Under the pieces are notes generated by a model. That model did no database searches. It saw only the letters and a list, made by a program, of their open reading frames with translations, and was not told the origin of the DNA. A program made the translations under genes and the position numbers. DNA of 64,000 bases, from positions 1 to 64,000 of the forward strand of contig NZ_QFFU01000024.1 in the NCBI RefSeq assembly GCF_003131185.1, written 5' to 3'. Every line of letters starts with the position of its first letter. Positions within the stretch are counted from its first letter, which is position 1. The stretch comes from Pseudomonas ovata (lineage in GTDB: Bacteria; Pseudomonadota; Gammaproteobacteria; Pseudomonadales; Pseudomonadaceae). Below are positions 1 to 8,162 of this stretch, one piece after another.

Positions 1-2
1 AG

Positions 3-266
3 AAACGCCGCGACGTGGAGCTGCGCGAGATTGGGCAGGCGCGTCTGGGCGAAATGGAGCGGCACTCAAAAGAGCAGCTGCGCCGTGACGTTTCCAGGCA
101 ACGCTGGCAGGCCAAGGAAGCGCGTGCGACAGCGCCAGTGGCCAAGGCCGCAGGCCAGCCGGCTGTGGCCAGACCACAGCCCGCAGCCTCCAGGATCAAG
201 ACCGGCGCCGACGTCTCCAGCTCGCTGGATGCGTTGCTGGCCAAGGTCGCGCAAAAAACCAAGTAA
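3..266 (+). CDS. C-terminal part of an unrecognised plasmid protein (5' end outside window)
   Basis: The frame is open from the first bases of the window and ends at a TAA before 267, so the visible 87 codons are probably the tail of a longer protein. The first half is highly charged and probably helical (RDVELREIGQARLGEMER); the second half is rich in Ala, Pro and Val and reads like a linker, ending in a short helix (SSSLDALLAKVAQKTK). I do not recognise the family. A GTG at 15 could serve as a start but has no ribosome binding site in view, so a partial gene is preferred. Confidence 0.5.
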   Translation, partial: KRRDVELREIGQARLGEMERHSKEQLRRDVSRQRWQAKEARATAPVAKAAGQPAVARPQPAASRIKTGADVSSSLDALLAKVAQKTK

Positions 267-844
267 TCCCGCTGTAGGGATTTTTTAATTGCATCCGCTT
301 ACGCGGAGGCCTTCGCTCGCCTGCGATTTGACCTCTGTTTTACGATGCCTGGCCGACGCATGTCAGAGGCGCAGATGTGACAGATTTTGAGTCTAAATCA
401 CCGCCAAATGGCCTCGCTGGCACAGCAATGCCGGGTGATGTTGAAATAAATGAAATTTTATACCCGCGTCAGTATTCCCCTTCGGGTAAAAACAAGGACT
501 TACGAGGTGTAAACCCCTCATGGAGCATAAATGCCCGCGCACTTCGTACCTGCGGTACGGCGCGGAGAATGGGAACTGAAGATCGCAGCAGAGCCCCGTC
601 TAGGCGGGCCAGGGCGGTGAAGCTGCCCTGCCCTGGCTTCGCCACCCTAACGGGCGCCAAGACCCGGATAAATCGCCCCCAGGCGGCTTCACCACCTGCC
701 GGCTCAACCGGGCGCGCGTGCGCGCGGGGCTTTCAAAATATCCACGCTTAACAGACCGCTTTTTGCCTTCGGTGAAGGCATGCATTTTGAGATGTGCATT
801 CTGGCCGGTAGGGCTTTTAGGCACATGAAATTGCAGGGGCTAAA
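267..844. other. Gene-free stretch before the Dam-like pseudogene
   Basis: No convincing gene is seen. The ORF that can be drawn at 377-751 has no ribosome binding site and a composition unlike its neighbours (many Arg, Pro and Ser). The stretch holds short dyads, for example around 548-565 (GTACCTGCGGTAC), but no iteron array and no clear terminator. Confidence 0.4.
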
Positions 845-860
845 CTGTATACATAAACAG
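845..860. promoter_or_regulatory. LexA (SOS) box upstream of the methylase pseudogene
   Basis: CTGTATACATAAACAG fits the gamma-proteobacterial LexA consensus CTGT-N8-ACAG exactly at the outer tetramers. It lies about 35-50 bp before the first readable codons of the Dam-like gene, so that gene was probably SOS regulated while it was intact. Confidence 0.6.
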
Positions 861-894
861 TAATATCAATTTCGGTCCCCCTGCATCGAGGTTC

Positions 895-1691
895 GTCATA
901 TACGCGCAACCCATCGTCCCGTGGCTCGGCGGAAAACGCCGGCTGGCTGACCGCATCTTTTCGCTATTTCCTCAGTACAGTTGCTAAGTCGAGCCTTTTA
1001 CGGGAGGTGCGGCACTGTTTTTCCTGCGCCCTGTTCCTGCCGACGTTGAAGTGCTCAACGATGAGAATGGCGACCTGGTGAATCTGTATCGCGTGGTGCA
1101 AAACTACCTGGAGGAATTCGTTCGTCAATTCAAGTGGGCCCTGAGCAGCCGCCAGGTTTTCAAGTGGTTGCAGATGACCCAGCCCGAGACGCTGACAGAC
1201 ATTCAGCGTGCCGCGCGTTTCTATTACTTGCAGCAGTCGGCCTTCGCAGGGCGCGTCGAGAGGCAGAGTTACGGCACGGCCACCACCACGGCACCAGGAC
1301 TGAACCTGCTGCGCCTGTAAGAAACCCTCTCTGCAGCGCATTTGCGGCTGAGCGACACCTATATCGAGCACCTGGCCTGCAGGACGTCATCAAGAAATAC
1401 GACCAGGAACACACCTTGTTCTATTGCGATCCACCCTACTGGAAGACAGATGGCTATGGCGTGCCGGTCGGCTTCGGGCAGTACGAGCAGATGGTTTTAA
1501 TGCTGAAACAGCTCAAGGGCAAGGCGATAGTGGGCCTTAATGACCATCCGCAGATCCGGGAAGCGTTTGCGGGCTTTCATATGGAAAGCACCGACATCAA
1601 CTACACCGTCGGCAGTGGGACCGGCTCAGACGCCACGGAAGTGCTTATTTTCAGTTGGGATTTGCAAGCCGAACCGGCCGGTCTGTTTTGA
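895..1691 (+). pseudogene. DNA adenine methylase (Dam/D12 class), decayed
   Basis: Pieces of one class D12 N6-adenine methyltransferase can be read in order. The SAM-binding motif I region (PWLGGKRRLADRIF, from 907) is followed by VEPFTGGAALFF and, after 1380, by the catalytic DPPY motif (FYCDPPYWKTDGYG). The reading frame is broken at least three times: a TAA at 985-987 where SCYVEPF is expected, a TAA at 1318-1320 where Glu is expected, and a one-base loss near 1378 that shifts HLAWQDVIKK into another frame. No ATG is left at the N-terminus; ATA stands at 898. The protein would have methylated adenine in DNA; it cannot be made now. The gene sits between two LexA boxes. Confidence 0.8.
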
Positions 1692-1774
1692 GCGACAAAC
1701 AGAAGCCGACGGGTGATGTTTCCGCAGGTCGGCTTTGAACCTAAAGTGATCGCCCAAGTTGAAATATCGCTGTA

Positions 1775-1790
1775 CTGTATGTGCGTACAG
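1775..1790. promoter_or_regulatory. LexA box controlling the DUF1654-rulAB group
   Basis: CTGTATGTGCGTACAG matches CTGT-N8-ACAG and lies 18 bp before the ATG of the DUF1654 gene, overlapping the likely promoter. Binding of LexA here would repress the downstream mutagenesis genes until DNA damage. Confidence 0.75.
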
Positions 1791-1807
1791 TATGGAGATT
1801 TTTACTC

Positions 1808-2056
1808 ATGGCTAAGCCCGCTGCCAAACCTCGCGTTCTCACTTCTTATGAACTGCTGGGCATGCGCATGCAAAAAGCAATCAATGAACCTGCAGCGCAA
1901 AAGCGTAAATACGCTGTGCTCGAACGCTTGCCAACTGATCAGGCTGACGACTGGGCTCAGATTCTGGAAGAGCTTAATGACACCGACAACGTCACAGTGG
2001 CCTACCGAGATGATGGCAGTGTCCAGGTGTTCTGGACGGTTGTGAAAGACGACTGA
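1808..2056 (+). CDS. DUF1654 family protein, SOS-regulated
   Basis: The 82-residue protein starting MAKPAAKPRVLTSYELLGMR has the layout of the DUF1654 family found in Pseudomonas: a Tyr-x-x-Leu-Gly-x-Arg segment, a central helix (EEL near residue 58) and a C-terminal DDGSVQVFWTVV strand. The ATG at 1808 is chosen over the upstream ATG at 1781 because the latter lies inside the LexA box. The family's biochemical role is unknown; its link with SOS control and DNA repair loci is known, and here it leads into rulA with a terminator-like hairpin between. Confidence 0.8.
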   Translation: MAKPAAKPRVLTSYELLGMRMQKAINEPAAQKRKYAVLERLPTDQADDWAQILEELNDTDNVTVAYRDDGSVQVFWTVVKDD

Positions 2057-2073
2057 GCCAAGAAATAAATCAT

Positions 2074-2096
2074 TGCCCGCCTCGTGCGGGTTTTTC
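2074..2096 (+). terminator. Hairpin with T-run between the DUF1654 gene and rulA
   Basis: CCCGC and GCGGG arms enclose a short loop and are followed by TTTTT. It would end or attenuate transcripts from the LexA-controlled promoter before rulA. Confidence 0.6.
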
Positions 2097-2124
2097 AATT
2101 CCCAACAAAAATGAGGGCCACAGC

Positions 2125-2562
2125 ATGAGCGTTATCGTATTAGGCAAGCTGGAACACAACAAACAAAGCATCAAGGTTCCCCTGTATAGCTTCAAGGTCC
2201 CTGCGGGTTTCCCCTCGCCTGCCGCGGATCACATCGAAAAGCATCTGTCCCTAGATGAGCTGTTCAATGTGCGTGCTCCCCACATTTATCTGGCGAAGAT
2301 CCAGGGTGACAGCATGCAAGGTGCCGGTATCTATGACGGTGACCTGGTCATCGTTGATCGCAGCCAGGAAGCGCTGCATGGTGAAATCGTGATTGCCGCG
2401 CTGAACGGCGAGCCACTGTGCAAACGTCTGCACCGCCAAGGCCGGGAGATCATTCTGCAGTCAGAGAACAAGGCCTACTCGCCGCGCTTTGTCCTCGAGC
2501 AAGACGAGCTGATGATCTGGGGTGTTGTGCGTTACAGCGTGCGCGATCATGACCACGCCTAA
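2125..2562 (+). CDS. rulA: RulA, UmuD-like self-cleaving protein
   Basis: This 145-residue protein of the LexA/UmuD S24 peptidase family is the regulatory subunit for the error-prone polymerase RulB. The likely self-cleavage bond is Ala27-Gly28 (KVPAGFP), the nucleophile is Ser63 in GDSMQGAG, and the general base is Lys100 in PLCKRL; the spacing fits UmuD. RecA filaments promote cleavage of UmuD to the active form. The start at 2125 fits the family N-terminus. The gene overlaps rulB by 14 bp, which suggests translational coupling. Confidence 0.92.
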   Translation: MSVIVLGKLEHNKQSIKVPLYSFKVPAGFPSPAADHIEKHLSLDELFNVRAPHIYLAKIQGDSMQGAGIYDGDLVIVDRSQEALHGEIVIAALNGEPLCKRLHRQGREIILQSENKAYSPRFVLEQDELMIWGVVRYSVRDHDHA

Positions 2563-3829
2563 GAAAGTCTTCGGGCTTTGCGACTGTAATTCGTTTTATG
2601 CAAGCTGTGAGCGTGTGTTCCGTCCGGATCTAGCCAAGGTGCCGATCGTGGTGCTGAGCAACAACGATGGCTGTGTCATTGCTCGCAGTTATGACGCTAA
2701 GCCCTACGTCAAAATGGGTGCGCCCTACTACCAGATCAAGGACCAGCTGCGCCGGCATGGCATTGTGGCGTTCAGCAGCAATTATGCGTTGTACGGCGAT
2801 CTTTCAGAGCGCGTCATGACTGTCATCGAATCAATGGTCCCCAATTCAGAGACCTACTCAATTGACGAAAAATTTGTTGACCTGACCGGTATGCCAGGCG
2901 ATCTGACCCAGTTTGGCCGAAAGCTCAGGGCCAAGGTATTGATGGATACTGGCATCCCGATCGGCGTCGGTATCGCGCATACCAAAACCCTGGCGAAGCT
3001 GGCCAACCATACTGCCAAGGTGCTACAGACCCGCACAGGCGGCGTCGTGGACATCTGCGATGACTATAAACGCGATTGGGTACTCAAACGCGTCGACGTC
3101 GGTGAAGTCTGGGGAGTCGGTCGACGCATGAAAGCTCATCTGGAAGCGATGGGCATTAAGAAGGCAATGGACCTGGCCCAAGCTGATCCCACAATGCTTG
3201 GCCGCAAATTCAGCATTGTGATCGAGAAAACTGCGCGTGAGCTGGCCGGTTTCTCATGCTTGGACCTTTCTGAACCCGACCCGCCAAAGCAGGAGATCTG
3301 CTGCAGTAGGATGTTTGGCAAACGCCTTACCGAAATCGGCCCAATTCAAGAGGCGGTGGCAACCTACATGCAGCGTGCCGCCGAGAAATTGCGAGCACAG
3401 AACTCGCTCTGCAAGAAAATCCGCGTCAGCATCCGTACTGGCATGTTCAATCCTGAAGAGGCCAAGTATGCCCAAGGTGCTCTGGTAGAGCTGCCCTACC
3501 CTACCAATGATGTCCGGCTAATGACAAAAGCTGCAGTGGAAGCGGTGGGACGGATATTTCGAGATGGGTACAGATACAGCAAGGCAGAGGTTTTGCTGAT
3601 GGATCTTCGTCAACCTGGTGAGTTTACCGATGACCTTTTCTCGATCATCCAGCCGGCTACGTCAGAAAGGGTCATGAGCGTGCTTGATAAAATCAATGGG
3701 CGCTGGGGAAGGGGAACGTTGCGGGCCGCTAGTGTGCCCGCAAATCCGGACTGGGCCATGCGTCGAGAATTGATGAGCAGCAGCTTCACTACCCGCTTAG
3801 ATCAGCTTTGGACTGTGAAAGCCAACTGA
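2549..3829 (+). CDS. rulB: RulB, UmuC-like Y-family DNA polymerase
   Basis: A 426-residue protein with Y-family polymerase features: N-terminal FGLCDCNSFYASCERVF carrying the first catalytic Asp, VVLSNNDGCVIARS, and the SIDE motif in YSIDEKFVDLTG holding the second acidic pair, then helix-hairpin-helix and little-finger regions. With processed RulA it would form a Pol V-like translesion polymerase that raises UV survival and mutation. ATG at 2549 is chosen because it gives the usual N-terminus and overlaps the end of rulA. One oddity is Lys instead of the usual Ala after SIDE. The reading frame is complete; rulB is a known insertion hot spot in P. syringae plasmids but is not disrupted here. 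Confidence 0.92.
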   Translation: MTTPKKVFGLCDCNSFYASCERVFRPDLAKVPIVVLSNNDGCVIARSYDAKPYVKMGAPYYQIKDQLRRHGIVAFSSNYALYGDLSERVMTVIESMVPNSETYSIDEKFVDLTGMPGDLTQFGRKLRAKVLMDTGIPIGVGIAHTKTLAKLANHTAKVLQTRTGGVVDICDDYKRDWVLKRVDVGEVWGVGRRMKAHLEAMGIKKAMDLAQADPTMLGRKFSIVIEKTARELAGFSCLDLSEPDPPKQEICCSRMFGKRLTEIGPIQEAVATYMQRAAEKLRAQNSLCKKIRVSIRTGMFNPEEAKYAQGALVELPYPTNDVRLMTKAAVEAVGRIFRDGYRYSKAEVLLMDLRQPGEFTDDLFSIIQPATSERVMSVLDKINGRWGRGTLRAASVPANPDWAMRRELMSSSFTTRLDQLWTVKAN

Positions 3830-3863
3830 GGACATGCACTAGCGGGCAAAGCATTCGTGCGTG

Positions 3864-3893
3864 CGGTTCATCCCCCGCTTGTGCGGGGGAACA
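3864..3893. repeat. Solitary hairpin resembling a type I-E CRISPR repeat
   Basis: The 30-base element begins CGGTTCATCCCCC and ends GGGGGAACA, with a short loop (GCTTGTGC) between. Type I-E repeats of gamma-proteobacteria have the same outer sequences (CGGTTCATCCCC and GGGGAACA) and a stem one base pair shorter. No second copy is seen in the next 150 bp, no cas gene is in the window, and no T-run follows, so it is not a classic terminator or a visible array. Confidence 0.4.
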
Positions 3894-3958
3894 AGGACAT
3901 GACCTGGTCTCTTTCGTTGGCGCTTCGCCATAACCGACATTTACATAAAAATTTCCTA

Positions 3959-3999
3959 AATTCCGTATTTTTCATGAAAATATATGTAAATACGGAATT
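3959..3999. promoter_or_regulatory. Inverted repeat upstream of parA, likely operator
   Basis: AATTCCGTATTT (3959-3970) and AAATACGGAATT (3988-3999) form a perfect 12-bp inverted repeat with a 17-bp AT-rich centre, about 60 bp before the parA start. ParA proteins with an N-terminal helix-turn-helix autorepress at such sites; ParB or another regulator could also bind. Confidence 0.55.
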
Positions 4000-4060
4000 A
4001 AAACTTTATTTGTATTTTTTGTGGAATTAGAATGAGGCCATCATCCAGGACGGTAAGCCC

Positions 4061-5191
4061 ATGACTGACACCATCGCTGCTGAAGACCTTGAGAACTTTG
4101 TTGATTTCAAAAACGTTTTTTACATGCCTGCCTTCGCGGCGGCGTGCTTGGATTTGAGTACGCGCCGTCTGGCCGACATTGGAGAGGAAAATAATCTAGA
4201 GATACGCCGAATCCCCACAGGTACCTCGTCACGGCGCTCTTACACAGCAGAAGATATTTTTGAAATTTCGGCATTGCGCCGTTCCTTGGGACACGTCAAG
4301 GGGCTTACTCGGCAAATCGTCGTCTCCACGTTTGTTCCGAAAGGTGGCACGGGTAAGACCAATACTGCTGTAAGTCTCGCCCTTTACGGCCAGATGGCGG
4401 GATTGCGGACCTTGCTGATTGACAACGATCCTCAAGGGGATTCGTCCACCATGTTGGGTTATGACCCTGATCTAGATCCTGATGATTTGAAGGAAATGGG
4501 TATTCCTGCTGACAGGCTGGTTGACGGGCACCTCGGCAATCTCATCAGTCCCTTGCTGCGGATGCGTCCATTTGAAACGAAATCTTTGGATCAAGTGATC
4601 AAAAAGCCATTTGGTGAAAAAGGCATTCACCTCATTCCGGCCGACAGCTCCTTGGAGGATTTGGTGTTCGCCCTCGACGCCTCAAACGCATCTGATATGT
4701 GGTACGCAAAGTGGATTAACGATGCTGCCACAGGGAAGATCGAAGGGTGTGACCTCTCGGGGTACGACCTGATTATTTTCGACAATGCCCCATCCGGGTC
4801 TCGTCTGACTAAAAACTCAGTTGCTGCCAGCGAATTGCTTTTATGCCCTGTTCGGATGGATAAATTTTCTTTCCGTGCTTTGCTCCGTCTGCATGACTGG
4901 TGTGCCAGGTTTGCAAAGGAGTACGACTATTCCCCTGCAATTGCTGCCATTCCTACGATGTTCAAGCGTAATCGAACGCGCCTACAGAACAACCTTGGCC
5001 GTCTGAACGCGCTGTTTCCAGGAGGTGTTACTGAGGGAAAAATTTACTTCTCGGAAGACTACGAAAAGGCACTGGATACGGGGATTCCCTTGATGCTTTG
5101 GAAGGGTGCCAATAAAGAAACGCTGGCCGATGCCCGGAGCGTCTATGGCGAAATCCTTGAAAAAATCAGGGCACTGGCGACGACTGTATAA
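4061..5191 (+). CDS. parA: ParA plasmid partition ATPase (type Ia, with N-terminal DNA-binding region)
   Basis: A 376-residue protein. Residues 1-80 form a MerR-like winged-helix region (FAAACLDLSTRRLADIGE then RRSYTAEDIFEISALRR) used for operator binding and autorepression. Residues 88 to the end are the deviant Walker ATPase: KGGTGKTNTAVSLA (94 onward) for Walker A, LLIDNDPQGDSS for A', and YDLIIFDNAPSG for Walker B. It moves ParB-bound plasmid copies over the nucleoid so that daughter cells inherit the plasmid. It is followed by three parS-like palindromes and parB. Confidence 0.93.
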   Translation: MTDTIAAEDLENFVDFKNVFYMPAFAAACLDLSTRRLADIGEENNLEIRRIPTGTSSRRSYTAEDIFEISALRRSLGHVKGLTRQIVVSTFVPKGGTGKTNTAVSLALYGQMAGLRTLLIDNDPQGDSSTMLGYDPDLDPDDLKEMGIPADRLVDGHLGNLISPLLRMRPFETKSLDQVIKKPFGEKGIHLIPADSSLEDLVFALDASNASDMWYAKWINDAATGKIEGCDLSGYDLIIFDNAPSGSRLTKNSVAASELLLCPVRMDKFSFRALLRLHDWCARFAKEYDYSPAIAAIPTMFKRNRTRLQNNLGRLNALFPGGVTEGKIYFSEDYEKALDTGIPLMLWKGANKETLADARSVYGEILEKIRALATTV

Positions 5192-5195
5192 GGGC

Positions 5196-5281
5196 GTTGC
5201 TACTAGCAACACCTACAAAACGGCGAGGGTGTTGCTAGTAGCAACACCTGCAAAATCGGCAGAGGTGTTGCTACTAGCAAC
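5196..5281. repeat. Three parS-like palindromes between parA and parB
   Basis: The 15-bp palindrome GTTGCTA-N-TAGCAAC occurs at 5196-5210, 5231-5245 and 5267-5281, with centres 35 and 36 bp apart and the centre base C, G and C. Flanking bases are also partly repeated (ACCTRCAAAAYCGGC). Position and spacing fit the centromere to which ParB binds; the last copy is 21 bp before the parB ATG, so ParB binding may also repress its own gene. Confidence 0.8.
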
Positions 5282-5302
5282 ACTTGAAAAGCGAGATGAA
5301 AA

Positions 5303-6292
5303 ATGAAATCCAGCGACTTTCCTGGGAACCCAAATAGCAAAACGATGGCTGCGCTTCGCACCCCCGAAGCCATTCCTGAACCGCAGGGTTCGCGTTTGTC
5401 GGCAAAGGCAGCGATGCTTGCAGGAATGAGCGTAGAGCCGGAGGCTGATCAAGTGCCGGCGGTTGGGCCTTTGGAAGGAGAGTGGATAAGCGGAGATTCG
5501 GTTTTAGCTGACGTTCCTGTGAATCTGATCGTTCCTTCACCGTACCAGCCTCGATTGTTTTTTGACGAAGGATCCCTCGAGGAGCTTGCGACTTCGATTC
5601 AGACAATTGGTCTTTGCAAGCCGATTATTGTTCGGCGGCTGCCCGATGGAAAGCTGGAGCTGGTCGGAGGGGAGCGGCGTTGGCGTGCTGTTCGATTGAA
5701 CGGATCTGCCACTATCAAGGCTGTTATTCAGATTATGAGTGACGCCCTGGCGATGATAATGGCGATAACGGACAACGGCGGGGAGGACTTGACGGACTAC
5801 GAGCATGCTAAAAGTTACCACCGGATCCTGCAGGATGGAGAGGAAACCAGTCAGCGAGCGCTTGCGCGTCGCCTCGGTATCAATGTTTCGATAGTCAATC
5901 GATGCCTCACTCTGATGCAGCTTCCTGAGCCTATCCGGGCGGTGCTGGACAAGAATCCGAAACTGATCACCAGCAACTATGCGAAGAAATTTGTCGACTA
6001 TTCAGAGGCGCAGCCAGAGATAGTGGAGAAAGCGGTGCTGGTAATGGCCGAATCTGGTCTCCAGCAAGAAGCGGCTTTGCGACAAATCGAAAAAGAAATC
6101 GCGGCATTGAGTAAGACGCCTGAGCCGCTAAAGAGTGAGGTCAAATCGGTTAAAGGTGTTGGCACCATGAAGGTGTCTGGTACACGCCTTGAGTTCAAGT
6201 GCGCAAAGGGCATCGATATGCAGCGCTTCGGGGTGCAGTTCGAAGAGTTTTTACGCACGCTCGACTTAGGGGCGGTACGTAACGAGGAGTAG
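5303..6292 (+). CDS. parB: ParB plasmid partition protein
   Basis: A 329-residue ParB/Spo0J-family CTPase clamp. The N-terminal 60 residues are variable and hold the probable ParA-stimulating segment. The ParB domain includes IVPSPYQPR (box I, about 77-84) and GGERRWRA (122-129, the nucleotide-binding motif). A helix-turn-helix follows around 175-200 (SQRALARRLGINVSIVNRCL), and the last 40 residues are a dimerization region. It would load at the palindromes just upstream. Confidence 0.92.
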   Translation: MKSSDFPGNPNSKTMAALRTPEAIPEPQGSRLSAKAAMLAGMSVEPEADQVPAVGPLEGEWISGDSVLADVPVNLIVPSPYQPRLFFDEGSLEELATSIQTIGLCKPIIVRRLPDGKLELVGGERRWRAVRLNGSATIKAVIQIMSDALAMIMAITDNGGEDLTDYEHAKSYHRILQDGEETSQRALARRLGINVSIVNRCLTLMQLPEPIRAVLDKNPKLITSNYAKKFVDYSEAQPEIVEKAVLVMAESGLQQEAALRQIEKEIAALSKTPEPLKSEVKSVKGVGTMKVSGTRLEFKCAKGIDMQRFGVQFEEFLRTLDLGAVRNEE

Positions 6293-6598
6293 TAATCGCA
6301 CTTTCCGTAAAAACCACGGCATGCGGGCCTGTAAGCTGTTCAGGAGGCTCGCTGCCAACTCTCTCAGGATTAATCGCGATTCGTCACCAATCCTGATAGA
6401 GAATCCTATGACTGCATCTATCCGCCGCGCAACTTCCCTTCGCCTTGCCAATTCAAGCACCTGATCCGCGTCGCTTCCGTGACTGGTCGTCTGCAAAAGC
6501 GCGACGTGATGCTTTTGTGGCTCACGCATACCCTGTATGCGGGTCACCGCGCTGGCCGTGCTGAAGGTCGCAGATGTGCTGTATCTCAGAGGAGCCAT
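6266..6598 (-). CDS. Possible hypothetical protein, convergent with parB
   Basis: A 110-codon ORF whose middle part (SDADQVLELARRREVARRIDAVIG) looks like genuine helical protein, but whose ends do not. No good ribosome binding site precedes the ATG at 6598, and it overlaps the end of parB by 27 bp. It may be a remnant. No family recognised. Confidence 0.25.
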   Translation of the reverse strand: MAPLRYSTSATFSTASAVTRIQGMREPQKHHVALLQTTSHGSDADQVLELARRREVARRIDAVIGFSIRIGDESRLILRELAASLLNSLQARMPWFLRKVRLLLLVTYRP

Positions 6599-7069
6599 CC
6601 AGCCCTAAGTTTATTTGCGTGCCGACATCACTAAGGGGTGTCGACACGCAATGTGTACCTGATGCATGCCCGTTATCTTGCTGCGCTCGATGCTTGGTTG
6701 ATGGTACGTCACCAGCATCGTTGGGGGGCTGGTGCAGATGAGTACCAAGAATTTCGCCCAGGTTCGAAGCTGGTCACTACGCACAAGGGGCAAGCCTTTG
6801 AACTGGTGTTAAACACCGCCAGTTGGACAGCGGGCGGGTGGCCTACCGTGCCTGTGATGCGCTACAACAGACGTTCACCATGCTTTATCGGCAGGCTGGT
6901 ACCAAGCTGGGATCGTGCCACAGTGGCAGACGTTCGCTTGCGGTAAAAGTTCTGGCCGCAACCGCAACGTTGAGACAGTACAGACCATTTCTTGGGCGCG
7001 CCTGCCTAGATCACAGCAAACCTTATCGAAACGTCGATCAGACCACGATACGAGGGGCTTATGAACTAG
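6599..7069. other. Stretch without a confident gene
   Basis: ORFs at 6638-6946 (GTG start) and 6823-7077 are open but overlap each other and show no known motif. The first 55 codons of the 6638 ORF look protein-like (YLMHARYLAALDAWLMVRHQ) and could be a gene fragment. No repeats or IS ends are evident. Confidence 0.3.
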
Positions 7070-7129
7070 CATTGTAGATACTATGTTTAAACAACGCACT
7101 TGCGATTTTTTCGCCAAGTATCTACAATG
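7070..7129. promoter_or_regulatory. 13-bp inverted repeat upstream of the toxin-antitoxin pair
   Basis: CATTGTAGATACT (7070-7082) and AGTATCTACAATG (7117-7129) are perfect inverted repeats 34 bp apart, ending 23 bp before the antitoxin ATG. MazE/PemI-type antitoxins and their complexes repress by binding palindromes here, so this is the likely operator. Confidence 0.6.
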
Positions 7130-7152
7130 TTTCTACTTTATGAGGTGTTTTT

Positions 7153-7407
7153 ATGGAAGTGAAAATTCAGCAGTGGGGAAATAGCGCGGCGATTCGCTTG
7201 CCAGCAACCGTGCTCAAGCAAATGAGCCTGTCCAGCGGTGATGTGTTAAGGCTCGATGCCTCCGCGGAAGTGATGACGCTCAAACCGGCTAAAGCCAAGC
7301 TGCATTATCGGTTGGCTGATCTGATGGCCAAGTGTGATTTGAATGCCCCGGAGCCTGCGGAACTGGCCGGGTGGAACGGCATGCAGCCAGTAGGACGTGA
7401 AGTTTGA
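7153..7407 (+). CDS. MazE/PemI-like antitoxin (AbrB swapped-hairpin fold)
   Basis: An 84-residue protein with the MazE signature at its N-terminus (KIQQWGNSAAIRLPATVLKQ), the DNA-binding swapped-hairpin beta-barrel, then an acidic, flexible C-terminal tail (CDLNAPEPAELAGW) of the kind that wraps round the toxin. It would neutralise the downstream PemK/MazF-like toxin and repress the pair. The toxin start overlaps its stop codon by 4 bp. Confidence 0.88.
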   Translation: MEVKIQQWGNSAAIRLPATVLKQMSLSSGDVLRLDASAEVMTLKPAKAKLHYRLADLMAKCDLNAPEPAELAGWNGMQPVGREV

Positions 7408-7751
7408 AGCGGATCAAATTCAACCGGGCGGATGTTGTGCGCCTGAACCTGAATCCAACCGCTGGCCGCGAGCAGCAGGGTGATTTTCGCCCGGCGCTAA
7501 TTCTCACACCTGCGGCTTACAACGCATCCGGCCTCGCGGTCATTGCGCCGATCACGCAGGGTGGCGATTTTGCCCGGTACGCCGGTTTCGCGGTGCCATT
7601 AAGCGGTTCAGGCACCGAGACACAGGGTGTTGTTCTGTGTAATCAGATTCGCACCGTGGACCTTGAGGCCCGTGGTGCCAAGCGCATTGAGTCGGTTCCC
7701 GAGGTGGTGATTGACGATGTGCTGGCCCGTGTCCAAGCACTCTTTGAATAG
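7404..7751 (+). CDS. PemK/MazF-like toxin, sequence-specific mRNA interferase
   Basis: A 115-residue MazF/PemK-fold protein beginning at a TTG that overlaps the antitoxin stop. Family motifs are seen: ADVVRLNLNPTAGREQQGDFRPALIL at the N-terminus with the catalytic Arg in QQGDFRP, the APIT strand, and CNQIRTVDLEARG with the second active-site region. It would cleave mRNA when freed from the antitoxin, stabilising the plasmid by post-segregational killing. It resembles ChpB/PemK more than MazF. Confidence 0.88.
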   Translation: MKRIKFNRADVVRLNLNPTAGREQQGDFRPALILTPAAYNASGLAVIAPITQGGDFARYAGFAVPLSGSGTETQGVVLCNQIRTVDLEARGAKRIESVPEVVIDDVLARVQALFE

Positions 7752-7811
7752 CAGGGAAATCGATCCACGAACACTGCGCAGCGCAAGGCAACAGAAGCAC
7801 TCCGGCTGGCA

Positions 7812-8000
7812 ATGGGCCAAGCCGACAAAGCGGGCTTAGCGCTGCGGGTCTTCGACGGTGCCGTCTTGATCTGTCCGAAAGGTAATTTGAGCGACCCTCG
7901 TCACCTTTTTCAGATTTGTACGGCTTGGGAAGCAATCTTTAAGGCCGACTCGAATCTAGGTGAACTGCCTTCGCATGCGTACTCAATGATGGTGAAGTAG
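7812..8000 (+). CDS. Small hypothetical ORF downstream of the toxin
   Basis: A 62-codon ORF in the same frame as the toxin gene, open back to the toxin stop at 7751. No ribosome binding site is clear. The protein (ending LPSHAYSMMVK) matches nothing I recognise. It could be a remnant of a longer gene. Confidence 0.25.
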   Translation: MGQADKAGLALRVFDGAVLICPKGNLSDPRHLFQICTAWEAIFKADSNLGELPSHAYSMMVK

Positions 8001-8162
8001 CCGAGGTTGCGTCGAGGGGAACCTGTTATTAGAGCTATCGGCGCTACACAGAACGTCAAGGGAAAAGATCGAGTACCCACAAGCCCGCCGTCGTGCGGGC
8101 TGAGCCATTAGAAGCGCACCGGGTTTTCTGAAATACCGAACTTGTGAAGTAAGGACTACTAA

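Noticed and set aside
377..751. 124-codon ORF in the first gene-free stretch
   Set aside because: No ribosome binding site, Arg/Pro/Ser-rich composition, overlapped by equally long frames on the other strand.
3864..4060. A CRISPR array after rulB
   Set aside because: Only one repeat-like hairpin is present; no second repeat at any spacer-sized distance.
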